Shown one piece after another: positions 32,265-44,100 of a stretch of 64,000 nt of DNA. The stretch's first letter is position 1. Each line of letters starts with the position of its first letter. The position numbers were made by a program, and so were the translations under genes. Source of the stretch: Onthophagus taurus (Eukaryota; Arthropoda; Insecta; Coleoptera; Scarabaeidae); contig NC_091972.1 of NCBI RefSeq assembly GCF_036711975.1, forward strand, positions 40,057,001-40,121,000, written 5' to 3'. The notes below the pieces were generated by a model. It worked only from the letters and a program-made list of their open reading frames with translations. It was not told the origin of the DNA and searched no databases.

Positions 32265-32299
32265 TGTATAATTAATTGAAAGTTTACGGTTCGGTTAAT
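32265..32299 (-). promoter_or_regulatory. Conserved upstream block of gene A
   Basis: On the plus strand TAATTAATTGAAAG is followed by TTTACGGTTCGGTTAAT. Genes B and C carry the same core words at equal positions 30-70 bp upstream of the TATA box. TAATTA is a homeodomain-type core and GTTTAC resembles a forkhead core; assignment to either class is inference. Confidence 0.55.
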
Positions 32300-32439
32300 A
32301 AATTATTTTACGAATTTAATTGGGGAATATTAATAATAGCTTTATGGGTTAATAAGCACCATACATAGATAATTCAATATGTTAATTTTTTTCATGGAAA
32401 AATTTCCCATTCATATCCAAAGTTCATTAAGCATTCGAT

Positions 32440-32790
32440 GCGGCGTTGTCGTTGACAAATGATCATCAGCCCTCTGTTTAACTCTATTCGCGGAAATGCG
32501 TATAACAATGGATCCCGCACAAAAAAACGGGTAGGTTCGGTGTCGCGACCGACGCCAATGCATAATAGACCGCGGAAGTTAATTACGAAACCGCGTCAGA
32601 CGACTTGATTAAGAACTAGACGGGTATGCATTAAAAGCCCTCTGTCGGTAACAAATGGATCGTTCGGACGTTCTCGGAGCTCAAGGGGTTCTTCCTCCCT
32701 GGACGGTCGAGCGTTCCAACGCTATGTGACGGCGACGCTAGTAATTGAGTTTCGGTCTACGATTAAGTTGTCACAGCTTTTAATATCGAT
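32440..32790. other. GC-rich island of unknown nature
   Basis: About 350 bp of balanced to GC-rich sequence with many CpG (GCGGCGTTGTCGTTG, GGTGTCGCGACCGACGCC) inside AT-rich DNA upstream of gene A. No reading frame is convincing. It might be an enhancer, an unassigned exon or a piece of an unknown repeat. Confidence 0.35.
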
Positions 32791-32989
32791 TACGGCGCCA
32801 AGTCCCATCTCGGGGGATTCCATTTTTATACTTCCCTTTTTTTGTTTTGCCCATCTCGATCCGTTCTACATCGCTAGTTTCTCTTGTAACTCGATCTACA
32901 AATCTGGAAAGTAGCCCTAGAGATTTGTTTAGGAACATTTATTACATATTAATCGATTTGTATCATTCAGAAAAAATGACAAACTCACC

Positions 32990-34540
32990 CATATCACCAA
33001 ACATTATTTTTCCTATGTTACGCAAATCTTTTCCATTTCTTTCTGTCTTGAACCAGCATTCGTACCTTAGTCCATGTTGTTTGCCTTTTTATTTCTTGTT
33101 TCTTGATTTTATCTAGTCACGTGACATCTCAGGATTTTCATTTCGGCTGCTTGTATCTTGCTTCTTTCGTGTTTTGTTTAGTACCCACGTTTCGCAGCCA
33201 TACATTAATATGTATGATATATAGCCTTGTATACTTTAAGTTTTGTTTTCTGTATCTTATTAATAAAGATGTTATTCATGGCATAATATATCTTCACCAC
33301 CTTGGCTATTTTTTATTTATTTCTGCTTTCTGTGAACATTCTCTTCTATTATCATTTCTAAGTATTAGAATGTTTCAACTTGTTCCATTTGTGTTCCTCC
33401 TATTTTAATTGTCTATCTCTACTTGATCTTCACTTATTACCATGACTTTTGTTTTGATCTTGTTCACTCTCATTCCATATTGCTTCAGTACTTTGCTCCA
33501 GGTATCATCATTCCTTCTAAGATCTTCTTCTGTTTGGGCAATTAGTACTACCGTCGTTGGCAAACGCTCCCTCGGATACTTCCACTCTTCGTAAGATCAC
33601 GTGTCCTACATTAAATTTCTTGCTCCATATAAGTAATGAAGAGTGTTGGGCTCAAGTTATCCCTTTGTCTTAGCCCCTCTGATGTTGTAAATGATTCCGA
33701 TGCTGTGTTATTGGCGATTACCATGTTTATATTGCTTTCATATATTAGTTTTATTAGTCGGATTAGCTTATTGTCTACTTTTCTGTGCCTTAAGCTATCG
33801 ATAGCTTTCTCAAGATCTATAAATGTTAGAAATATTTTTTCCTTCTCTTTTGACGGTTTTTGTACTATTTGTACTACTTCACTTAGTGTCGGCTCTATTG
33901 TTGTTCTAATCTTTTTATCTATAATTTGTTCTAATAATTCATCATTTTATCTATAATTCATTATTGTGCTGATTAATGTTATACTAATTTCTTCCTCCAA
34001 TTCAACAAGCTTTATCTCATCTCTTTCATATTCCTGTCTTCCTGTTGTCTAATTTTTGCTATATTTGTTTCTCTGCACAAAACCTTTTGGAAGTATTCTT
34101 TCTACCTATCTATTATTTCTTTTCCGTCTATCAATATCTCTCCGTTTTTGTTCAAGATGTATTGTCGCATATCATTGCATTTTTCTGTTCTTATTTGTTT
34201 TAATACCTTATAGAATAATTTTTGGTTTTCCAACCTAGGGCCAAAAATTTCCCATTCCTTCCTTTTGCCTTTTATCACCATTTTCGTATGCGTGTGCTTT
34301 TTTTCCGGCAAATAGCTTTTCCACGCCGTTTTCTTTATTTTGACACATCTTCTAATTTCATTTTTCAATTGCACGCAGAAGTTTATTATGTATTTATGTT
34401 TCTGTATTTATTCTTGGTCACAGATTCAATGACTTTCGCCTCTAGAGTCCCAGCTGGACGATTTTTACTTCTACGTTTGGCTTGTTCCTGTTTTATAATT
34501 GACCAAATGCCTAATTTCCCATCAAATCACTGATTACAGC
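32990..34540 (-). mobile_element. RTE-like LINE relic
   Basis: The minus strand in decayed frames shows a linker (MQLKNEIRRCVKIKKTAWKS, then KRKEWEIFGPRLENQKLFYK, at 34,374-34,102). Next is KEIIDRWKEYFQKVLCRE. RT fragments include a TKVMVISEDQVEID-like stretch near 33,430. A C-terminal piece (VQDRKKWKRF) lies near 33,030. The order and wording fit RTE/BovB-type LINE proteins. Many stops and frameshifts; the YADD box is not recognisable. Confidence 0.55.
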
Positions 34541-35490
34541 AACTGTCCTATCGTGAGCTGTGAGCAGCCAAAAACATAAACTGTATGATGAATCTCTTCT
34601 TTTCGCACGTTTGATAAGGTTCTATTTCACCGTGAGCGAGGTGGCACTTGTCGATATTTTCTTTAAATAAAACCATTTCTTATCACCATCAATGAAGTTT
34701 GTCATATCCTTAAAAATATGCACAAGCAGCATTTGTAACGAATAGTTTTACTATTAATCCAGTTTTAACACTTCGGTGAATTGTGCTTTTCAACATTCCA
34801 ATAGCATGTGCTAGTATGAATGGGTACTTTCTTTATATGTAAGTCTTCTCCGACACAGAGCGGCTGCAATTTTTATTGAATCATGTTTCAGTTCACCATT
34901 TATACATGCCTCTAGTAAACAATGGTACACTTTGGCGCATTTCTTGCTTTAGATTAGACCTATTTCTTTGTGCTGCATCATCTGCAACTTCTACACGTTC
35001 TATTATGTGGCCACACCGGTATTTTTACAAATAGTAAGACGACAAGATTTTTAGGTATCTACTCAAACGTCAAGTTGATGCGTAATTTTCTTTTGACAAC
35101 ATACAAATGTCAATTTTGATGTATGTAAGTCATTTGATGGAACATAAAATTGTAACTTATATTTCACGACGTTGGTAAGTTTCGCGAAATCAGACACTTA
35201 TTTTGGAACAGAGGGAGATTTCAGTCACTTACCATTCTTCTTAGCTCTTCTTAGGTCTTCTTTTTTCTGAGGGCGTTTCTTTGCTGCAGTATCTACTCCA
35301 TTGCCTTTTTCGGTATTTTGTCCTCCGCAATTCATTGTACATGCCACACTATATAAGTTGGTTTCTCTCAATATCTTTCATTATTGATTTATTAATTTCT
35401 TAGTGTTTCCGTATGCGATACTCTGGCAGATCTTCTCAGAGCATTCAGTTGCCTTTATGCGATTCGTTAGCTATTCGTTAGCGTGTTGTA
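34541..35490. other. Intergenic, nothing recognised
   Basis: Frames are broken on both strands. A few transposase-like words appear in the minus frames, but not enough to name a family. Confidence 0.35.
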
Positions 35491-38400
35491 TGTATGTAGT
35501 TTCACGTGGGGGTGAGTTACTCACAGCACTTAGGCCCCAGCGGACCCTTTGTACGTCCCCACAGTTTACTGTTCATTCAAGGGTCAGAAAACCAGCCCAA
35601 TCTTTTCATGAACGTTAATATAGAACAGAAAGGTATGTTCCTTATATCCGAAATTTGGAGCCATGGTACTCCGAAAATAGATTCCCTTAAGTACACGAGG
35701 TTTGGACAGTCACAAACAGTATGACTTACCGTCTCGTCTTCCATTTCACACCCTCTACAGAGGGGTGTATTCGCCAGCTTCATGTAAAACATGTGCTTAC
35801 GTAACCTGCAGTGTCCGGTCAGGAAGTGGGTGAGAAGCCTCAAGTCACTTTTCGATTTTCCCAGAAACTGAGTAGATGTCTTCCGGTCAGGGTAGAGCAG
35901 AGTTTTCTTAGCAAAGGCACCTACTGCCGTCCCATCCCATCTATCGCAAAAAGCTCGGTGGGAGATGGAGTTTATCAGTTTTGATGCTGTATTAACAGCT
36001 AGTGGTACAAACGGTTCAGGGGAGATCGGTGACTTGTTAGCCGCCCGTTTCGCCAACCTGTCCGCATGATCATGTCCTTTAATTCCGATGTGTCCTTTTC
36101 GCCATTTTATCGTGACGTTGTTGTATACGTTTGCCTCTTCGAGTGATTGCCGACAGGACTTCACCAACGATGATGCAGTATGATGCCTGCCAACCGCCAG
36201 CATAGCTTGTGTGCTATCAGTACAGATTACAACGTTTCTGCCGACTTTTTGGAGTCGATAATCGCATCGGCTGCTATATTTATAGCAATTAATTCGGCTT
36301 GAGCAGTCGTGCAATACGATCCTAACGAAGTGGAAAGGTGCAGCTGGAGATCGTGCGAGAAGATTCCCGCTCCGGAACCTCCAGCCTTCTTTGATCCATC
36401 AGTGTAGATGGTCAGCGTTTTGCCCGAGCTTGAGTTGCTCTGGGGTATCGTTTCAATGCCAAAGTGTGGCTTGCCTAAGAAAGTAGGTGTAATGTAGTCT
36501 GTGCGAGCTTTAAGGAGGGGTTGTTTACTAACAGCCTCACTCCAGAGCTTGCTCCGGACTATTCCCATTTTAACAACCTGCTTTTCATTTACTGATCGCA
36601 ACCGAAGCAATGCCATCACGGCCACCTCCCTGATAAAAATATCTAGGGGCAGCACGTTTAACATAGTCTCCTTTGCAATCGTAGGTGTAGATCTCATAGC
36701 GCCTGTGATTAGCAGGCAGGCCAGTCGTTGCAATTGATGCAGCAATGTAGCTTTATATGCATGTTTTAGTGCTGAGCACCAGACTATGGCTCCGTGAGCT
36801 ACCATGGGTCTTATCACAGAAGTGTAGATCCACATTGTAACTTTCGGATTTAATCCCCAAGTATTCCCAATAGCCCTTCGGCACTGGGTCAGTACAATCG
36901 TTGCTTTTTTGATTTTGCAACTAATGTGTGATGTCCAAGTTAGTCCTTTGTCCAAGATAACACCCAGATATTTCACCTCTGGAGCAAAGGTTAATGGATT
37001 ATTGCAGAAATTGGGTGGCGTTAAGTGTCCCAGTTTCTTCTGTTTAGTGAAGAGAACAGTCTCTGTCTTTTTAGGATTGACAGAGAGGGTATGTTCTTCA
37101 CACCATCGTTCAACGAGTTTAAGTGCCTGCTGCATTCTGTAACAAAGAAAATTGTCAGGTTTACCTCTTAACAAAATAGCCACGTCGTCTGCGTAACCAA
37201 CTGTGAAGAGATATTTATTATTTAACTCACGAATGAGATCATCAACTATTAAGCACCAGAGAAGCGGTGAGAGTACCCCACCTTGTGGGCAACCCTTAAC
37301 CACAGCTCTCTGTACTGTGTATCCTTTCGCCTTAGTCTGAACAACTCTGCTTGCTAGCATTGTTTTAATCCAGCCCGCGATGACCGATGGCACTCTTCAA
37401 GATTCCAGTGCCAGGTTAATGCTACTAAAGGTGGTTTTGTCAAACGCTCCCTCTATGACAAGGAAAGTTCCCAGAATGGACTCTTTCGAATCAAATGCTT
37501 GTTCGATTCGCCCCACTACCATGTGTAGGGCGCTATCCACAGATTTACCTTTGATATATGCATGTTGGTTAAAATGCAAAGGAAACGCTTTAAGTACATT
37601 CTCTCTAATGTAATGTTCACATAGTCTTTCAAGCGTCTTTAAAAGAAATGATGAGAGACTAATTGGTCGAAAGGCTTTAGGATCCGTTGGGTCCTTTTTT
37701 CCATTCTTTGGTATAAAGGTTACTGTAACCTTCCTCCAGCTGATGGGAACGTAGTGAAAGGCTAAGCAGGCCTTAAAAACTCTCATCAAGTGTATTTTCA
37801 TATCCTCTAGACTCCATTGAAGAAGAGCAGGAAATATACCGTCGGGTCCGGGTGTTTTGAAGGGCTCAAAACTGCCGACGGCCCACTCTACCAACTCATT
37901 CCTTACAACCTGGTTAGCTATCTGCCAGTCCTGGCTGCTAGGAGAGTTGTTAAATTCCACTTGGTGTAGAAGCATTGAAAAATCTTGCAAAGAACCTGGA
38001 AAATGAACATCCATTAATAAATGCAACGATTCTTCTGGATCCTTGGCAAAATTGCCATCAGACTTTTTTAGAATGTCATGACTGTGCTTTTGGCCGCGAG
38101 ATAGTATTTTGTTTAGGCGTGAGGCATCAGCAGCGCTCTCCACCTCTTCACAAAAGCCTCTCCAGGCTTGTCGTTTCTTTTGTCGCACTAAATGTTTGAA
38201 TTCTGACTGGTGTGTTTTGAACAAGGTCCAGTCAGAATTCAGTCTAGTTTGTTTTGCTTTATTAAAAGCTTTTCTGCAAGTGACCCTCAGTGAATGTAGA
38301 TCAGGAGTCCACCAAGGTGTAGCCCTACCTCTCTCCTCCACAATTCTCTCATGACATGCACTATGGAAAGCCTGAGTTAGTGTGTCACCCACGAGGTTTG

Positions 38401-38830
38401 AGTAATACTCCAATTCATCGGTATTTCCAGGAAGGGCATCTGGAAAATCTCGCAATTGCTCATTTAAACAGCTTGCAAAAATGCTCAAGTCAGTCCGCTT
38501 TGGATCCCGGACCCTCTTTCTCAAGAGCATAATTGGTCCTAAATCAAAAGTGATCCATCTATGGTCAGACATAGACGCTTCCTGGCAGACACACCAGTTT
38601 CTAATGTTTTGAGATACGTTCGCCGATGCCAAGGTCAAATCAATAATCCTTCGAAAATTTCCTTCGTCACATCCTCAGGCAACAGAATGAGCGTTGGAGT
38701 CGCAGCCTACAATGAGTAGCCATTTATTTACCTTACTAGCGTTGACTAATGTTGCCATGGCCGCAGTAGGAGCCATCTTTTCTATAGGCAGGTAGACAGA
38801 TGCTAGAGTCAGCGTCGTTAGCGTGTTATA
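35490..38830 (-). mobile_element. RNase H-bearing LINE, 5'-truncated
   Basis: Minus-strand LINE of the same broad group as the 16.8-24.7 kb copies but clearly diverged. It keeps the end of the endonuclease (38,640-38,830, with a VGCDSNAHS word), linker, RT, RNase H and C-terminal knuckle. The 5' part is missing beyond about 38,830. Confidence 0.8.
35577..38800 (-). pseudogene. LINE ORF2: RT and RNase H, dead
   Basis: Three open pieces. Linker and first RT blocks occupy 38,638-37,400 (KVTVTFIPKNGKKDPTDPKA, FRPISLSSFLLKTLE). A single in-frame TGA at 37,397-37,399 follows LES. The rest of RT and the start of RNase H run to 36,227 (GCPQGGVLSPLLWCL, GYADDVAILLRG, LTIYTDGSKKAGGSG). A frameshift near 36,240 leads into the end of RNase H and the tail at 36,240-35,577 (VVICTDSTQAML, CRGCEMEDETVSHTVCDC). 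RT motif A reads FLVIEGAFDK: the catalytic Asp is replaced by Val. An extra in-frame stop separates the endonuclease remnant. Confidence 0.85.
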
Positions 38831-39804
38831 AGTAAATAAGTTCTGGTAATGTTTTAGCTATGTGTCTACTGGTATTATTATTAACTCTACTCTTTCTCTG
38901 CCAAGTGTTTTTACTGCATTTATAAATTTTCATGATTTGAGCATGTTCTTCTCCCTATACATATAAGTATTTATCTCTTGATATCTATTATCCCACACCT
39001 TATTTTTTTATTGTTGTTTATCTGGGTTTCCCGTTGACTTCCTTGAAAGCGTGTAAATCTTCCGTTTTAAAAAGATTGATGACGAATACCATCATAAATA
39101 TGTCATATTTAAAAGATTAGGTGTTAATACCTAAAAACCATGTTTTTTTAGATTATCATCATCTATAAATTATACAATAATTCATGAAATCTTAATCTAA
39201 TCTAATCTTTCAAGAAAACTCTTTACACAGGAAGTCACAAGTTTACTTATAATAAATCGAAATAAAATAGAAACCATCAGATCTCACAGATGAACACATC
39301 CAACCCCGATTTTCGCAGATTTACCCTAGTTGAGATGCTTAGTTGAACCTGATTTTTCAATCGGAATAATCGACGATTTGAATTACCCGCACTGGAACGA
39401 TTTGAGCCAACAAGGATGATTTGGTAAACTCGAATAAGAATTCGAATAAAATTCAATTTGGAGAACGAACATTAAACCCTAAAATCAAACTTGTTCTGTT
39501 TCTGCTATCACTATTGTTTTTCCCAAACGTTAATTTATAAAGAAATTAAAATTAATCAAGTGTAATAGGATAAAGTACTTTAGATTTTCGAAATCGATTC
39601 TTTTGAGAGTACTTTTAAGATTGTAATCGTAAGGAATGACTCAATCAGAGCGTAAACGCAAAGTGATTAGATAAATAATTGGACTATGAGACTCGAATTG
39701 TAATTAAATTGTTCATTAGTTTATTAATTTAACTTGACTTCTAAATCAGATAGCAAATAATCATTAATAATGTATAATTAAAATATCAAATTGATAAATA
39801 ATTT
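38831..39804. other. AT-rich intergenic, no gene seen
   Basis: No reading frame or repeat recognised between the LINE and the 3' end of gene B. Confidence 0.4.
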
Positions 39805-39814
39805 TTTATTTATT
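39805..39814 (-). terminator. Overlapping AATAAA signals of gene B
   Basis: Two overlapping AATAAA words on the minus strand, about 45 bp beyond the stop codon at 39,858. Confidence 0.55.
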
Positions 39815-39857
39815 TAAATCTTTGGTACAATTAAAAAATTCTACAATAACAATTTTT

Positions 39858-40748
39858 TTAATGATGATATCCTTCATAACTTCCATGACCTTGTAATCCA
39901 GCTGATTGAGCTTTTTCAGCTGCTTGAGCGGCGTTCGATTGAGCAATTTGTGCAGCAGCTTCGGCTTGCTGTGCAGCGGATTGAGTTACGTGTAAATCAG
40001 CTTGAGCAGATTGGAGTTGTTGACTGAGAGAGTTGTACCTTTGTTGGGCGTGTCCTACCATAGCTTCTTGAGACCCCAATTCGGCGTGAGCGGCATCGGC
40101 TGCTTGTTGGGCATGGGCTAAAGTTCCTTGGGCGGCATTCAAAGCTGCGCTAACGGCGTTTGCACCTTCTTGAGCTTGGTCGGCGGCAGCTTGAGAAGCC
40201 GCGGCGGATCTTTGGGCTTGTTCCAATTGACGAAGTTCAGCTTCGAGTTGTTGGTGAGCTTCGGCGACGTCTTGTTGGAGACGTTGAACTAAAATGTGTT
40301 TTCCGATGAGGGCAGCTTGAGCTGTTGCTGCAGCCTTTAAAAGAAGAAATTAAAATTCAAGTTGATTAAGATTATTTTGAACTTACTCCGGCGGCTGCTT
40401 GGGCTAAAGTACTCTTTGCAGCAAAAGCGGCGTTTCTTGCAGCTGCATGTTGGTTAGCTACGGCGTTGTTGGCTTGATCTGCTGATCCTTGAGCGATAGT
40501 TTTTAATCCACTTCCAGCGCTGTAAGTGTCTTTTCCCCCATATCCACCACCGTATCCACCGTCCGAAAGAGAAATAGACGAGAAATGTCCTCCAGCGGCC
40601 GATTCACTGTCACTAACAGCTGCTTGCCTTGTTTCAGCAAAATTGATTGCGACTATATCAAGGGAAAATAAATTATAAAATTAATTTGCTTCCTTTTTTT
40701 TTTAAATAACTTACATAAACAAGCGAAAATGACGTAAAATCTTGCCAT
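39858..40748 (-). CDS. Secreted Ala/Gln-rich coiled-coil protein, gene B (DUF745-like)
   Basis: Exons: leader 40,834-40,880; 40,715-40,760 with ATG at 40,748; 40,387-40,652; 39,858-40,334. Introns are 73, 62 and 52 bp, and the product is 258 aa. The signal peptide is MARFYVIFACLFAINFAE. Exon 2 has the Gly/Tyr patch (DGGYGGGYGGKDTYSAG) and a conserved Ala/Asn section (KTIAQGSADQANNAVANQ). Exon 3 is the coiled coil with a high Ala/Gln/His content (TLAHAQQAADAAHAELGSQE, AQSNAAQAAEKAQSAGL), and the tail GHGSYEGYHH is short. Intron positions are identical to those in genes A and C; the junction between exons 2 and 3 is phase 0 in all three. Confidence 0.87.
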
Positions 40749-40879
40749 TGTGGTGATTTACTGTAATAAGAAATAAAAATGATTAAGTAATCTTTTTTTC
40801 AATTAAAACATAGACTTCTATTTATTTGATTACCGAGAGGATGTTGAGGTATTAGACTGAATGAAGGTGGAAGCCGAAG

Positions 40880-40911
40880 TGATTGTGAGGGAACTTCTTT
40901 GAGTTTTTATA
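40880..40911 (-). promoter_or_regulatory. TATA box and start site of gene B
   Basis: TATAAAAA at 40,904-40,911 on the minus strand. CACAATCACTTCGGCTTCC follows, with +1 near 40,880. The leader exon is 47 nt. Confidence 0.7.
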
Positions 40912-40950
40912 GCAACTTCTTGGCGTAAACGGCAGGCTCGAACGCCCAAA

Positions 40951-40991
40951 ATGTATGCGTAATTAATCGAAAGTTTACGGTTCGTTTGATA
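40951..40991 (-). promoter_or_regulatory. Conserved upstream block of gene B
   Basis: Plus-strand reading TAATTAATCGAAAG then TTTACGGTTCGTTTGAT, nearly identical to the block upstream of gene A and at a similar distance from the TATA box. Confidence 0.55.
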
Positions 40992-41164
40992 ATTACGCAG
41001 GAATTTCTAGAATTTTTTAGTACGCAATTTTAAGATTATGAATCTGATGTTCATGGAATGAATCTGTTCTGTTAATTATATCAATTATAAAATTCTAATC
41101 GTTAATGAGATATTAAGTGAAATAAATATTCAAGATTTTAAGTATAATTAATAATTATTGTGTT

Positions 41165-44100
41165 TTTTTATGTTTAATCTTTGTAGAATATTCCCAGTGT
41201 ATTCCCGGTATTCCCAATAGTTGTAGCATAGGAGTTATGCTTTTATAAACAGAAGTAACCAAATCCAATTTTGAGAAAAATTCTCGAAAACATCTAATTT
41301 AAAAAAAATCATTACTTTGCTTCTAATCAAGATGAAGGGATCTGCTTTAGTTTAAATTAAAGATCAATCTTTATAGAATATTGATGATGAGTTCCGTTTC
41401 TTTAATATTTGTAATATAAAAGATATGATATTTTTAATTATCAGTAATCAAACAAAATTTTGTAACAAATTCTCGAAAACAACTAATTTTAAAAAAAGTC
41501 ATGACCCTGTTCCTAATCAACATAGAGAGATCTGCTTTTTTTTAAATTAATCATTAATCTTTGTAGAATATCCGCGATCAGTTTTATTTCTTCAATAATT
41601 ATAATATAAGAGGTATGATTTTCGTAAATAAAACTAACCTAACCCAATTTTGAGAAAAAATCTCGAAAACAACTAATTTTAAACAAATCATAACTTTGCT
41701 CCTAATCAAGATGAAGGGATCTACTTTAGTTTAAATTAAAGATCAATCTTTATAGAATATTGATGATGAGTTCCGTTTCTTTAATATTTGTAATATAAAA
41801 GATATGATATTTTTAATTATCAGTAATCAAACAAAATTTTGTAACAAATTCTCGAAAACAACTAATTTTAAAAAAAGTCATGACCCTGTTCCTAATCAAC
41901 ATAGAGAGATCTGCTTTTTTTAAATTAATCATTAATCTTTGTAGAATATGCGCGATCAGTTTTATTTCTTCAATAATTATAATATAAGAGGTATGATTTT
42001 CGTAAATAGAACTAACCTAACCCAATTTTGAGAAAAAATCTCGAAAACAACTAATTTTAAACAAATCATAACTTTGCTCCTAATCAAGATGAAGGGATCT
42101 ACTTTAGTTTAAATTAAAGATCAATCTTTATAGAATATTGATGATGAGTTCCGTTTCTTTAATATTTGTAATATAAAAGATATGATATTTTTAATTATCA
42201 GTAATCAAACAAAATTTTGTAACAAATTCTCGAAAACAACTAATTTTAAAAAAAGTCATGACCCTGTTCCTAATCAACATAGAGAGATCTGCTTTTTTTA
42301 AATTAATCATTAATCTTTGTAGAATATGCGCGATCAGTTTTATTTCTTCAATAATTATAATATAAGAGGTATGATTTTCGTAAATAGAACTAACCTAACC
42401 CAATTTTGAGAAAAAATCTCGAAAACAACTAATTTTAAACAAATCATAACTTTGCTCCTAATCAAGATGAAGGGATCTACTTTAGTTTAAATTAAAGATC
42501 AATCTTTATAGAATATTGATGATGAGTTCCGTTTCTTTAATATATGTAATATAAAAGATATGATATTTTTAATTATCAGTAATCAAACAAAATTTTGTAA
42601 CAAATTCTCGAAAACAACTAATTTTAAAAAAAGTCATGACCCTGTTCCTAATCAACATAGAGAGATCTGCTTTTTTTAAAATTAATCTTTAATCTTTGTA
42701 GAATATGCGCAATCAGTTTTATTTCTTCGATAATTATAATATAAGAGGTATGATTTTCGTAAATAGAACTAACCTAACCCAATTTTGAGAAAAAATCTCG
42801 AAAACAACTAATTTTAAACAAATCATAACTTTGCTCCTAATCAACATGAAGGGATCTGCTTTAGTTTAAATTAAAGATCAATCTTTATAGAATATTGATG
42901 ATGAGTTCCGTTTCTTTAATATTTGTAATATAAAAGATATGATATTTTTAATTATCAGTAATCAAACAAAATTTTGTAACAAATTCTCGAAAACAACTAA
43001 TTTTAAAAAAAGTCATGACCCTGTTCCTAATCAACATAGAGAGATCTGCTTTTTTTTAAATTAATCATTAATCTTTGTAGAATATGCGCGATCAGTTTTA
43101 TTTCTTCAATAATTATAATATAAGAGGTATGATTTTCTTAAATAGAACTAACCTAACCCAATTTTGAGAAAAAATCTCGAAAACAACTAATTTTAAACAA
43201 ATCATAACTTTGCTCCTAATCAACATGAAGGGATCTGCTTTAGTTTAAATTAAAGATCAATCTTTATAGAATATTGATGATGAGTTCCGTTTCTTTAATA
43301 TTTGTAATATAAAAGATATGATATTTTTAATTATCAGTAATCAAACAAAATTTTGTAACAAATTCTCGAAAACAACTAATTTTAAAAAAAGTCATGACCC
43401 TGTTCCTAATCAACATAGAGAGATCTGCTTTTTTTAAAATTAATCTTTAATCTTTGTAGAATATGCGCAATCAGTTTTATTTCTTCGATAATTATAATAT
43501 AAGAGGTATGATTTTCGTAAATAGAACTAACCTAACCCAATTTTGAGAAAAAATCTCGAAAACAACTAATTTTAAACAAATCATAACTTTGCTCCTAATC
43601 AACATGAAGGGATCTGCTTTAGTTTAAATTAAAGATCAATCTTTATAGAATATTGATGATGAGTTCCGTTTCTTTAATATTTGTAATATAAAAGATATGA
43701 TATTTTTAATTATCAGTAATCAAACAAAATTTTGTAACAAATTCTCGAAAACAACTAATTTTAAAAAAAGTCATGACCCTGTTCCTAATCAACATAGAGA
43801 GATCTGCTTTTTTTTAAATTAATCATTAATCTTTGTAGAATATCCGCGATCAGTTTTATTTCTTCAATAATTATAATATAAGAGGTATGATTTTCGTAAA
43901 TAAAACTAACCTAACCCAATTTTGAGAAAAAATCTCGAAAACAACTAATTTTAAACAAATCATAACTTTGCTCCTAATCAAGATGAAGGGATCTACTTTA
44001 GTTTAAATTAAAGATCAATCTTTATAGAATATTGATGATGAGTTCCGTTTCTTTAATATTTGTAATATAAAAGATATGATATTTTTAATTATCAGTAATC

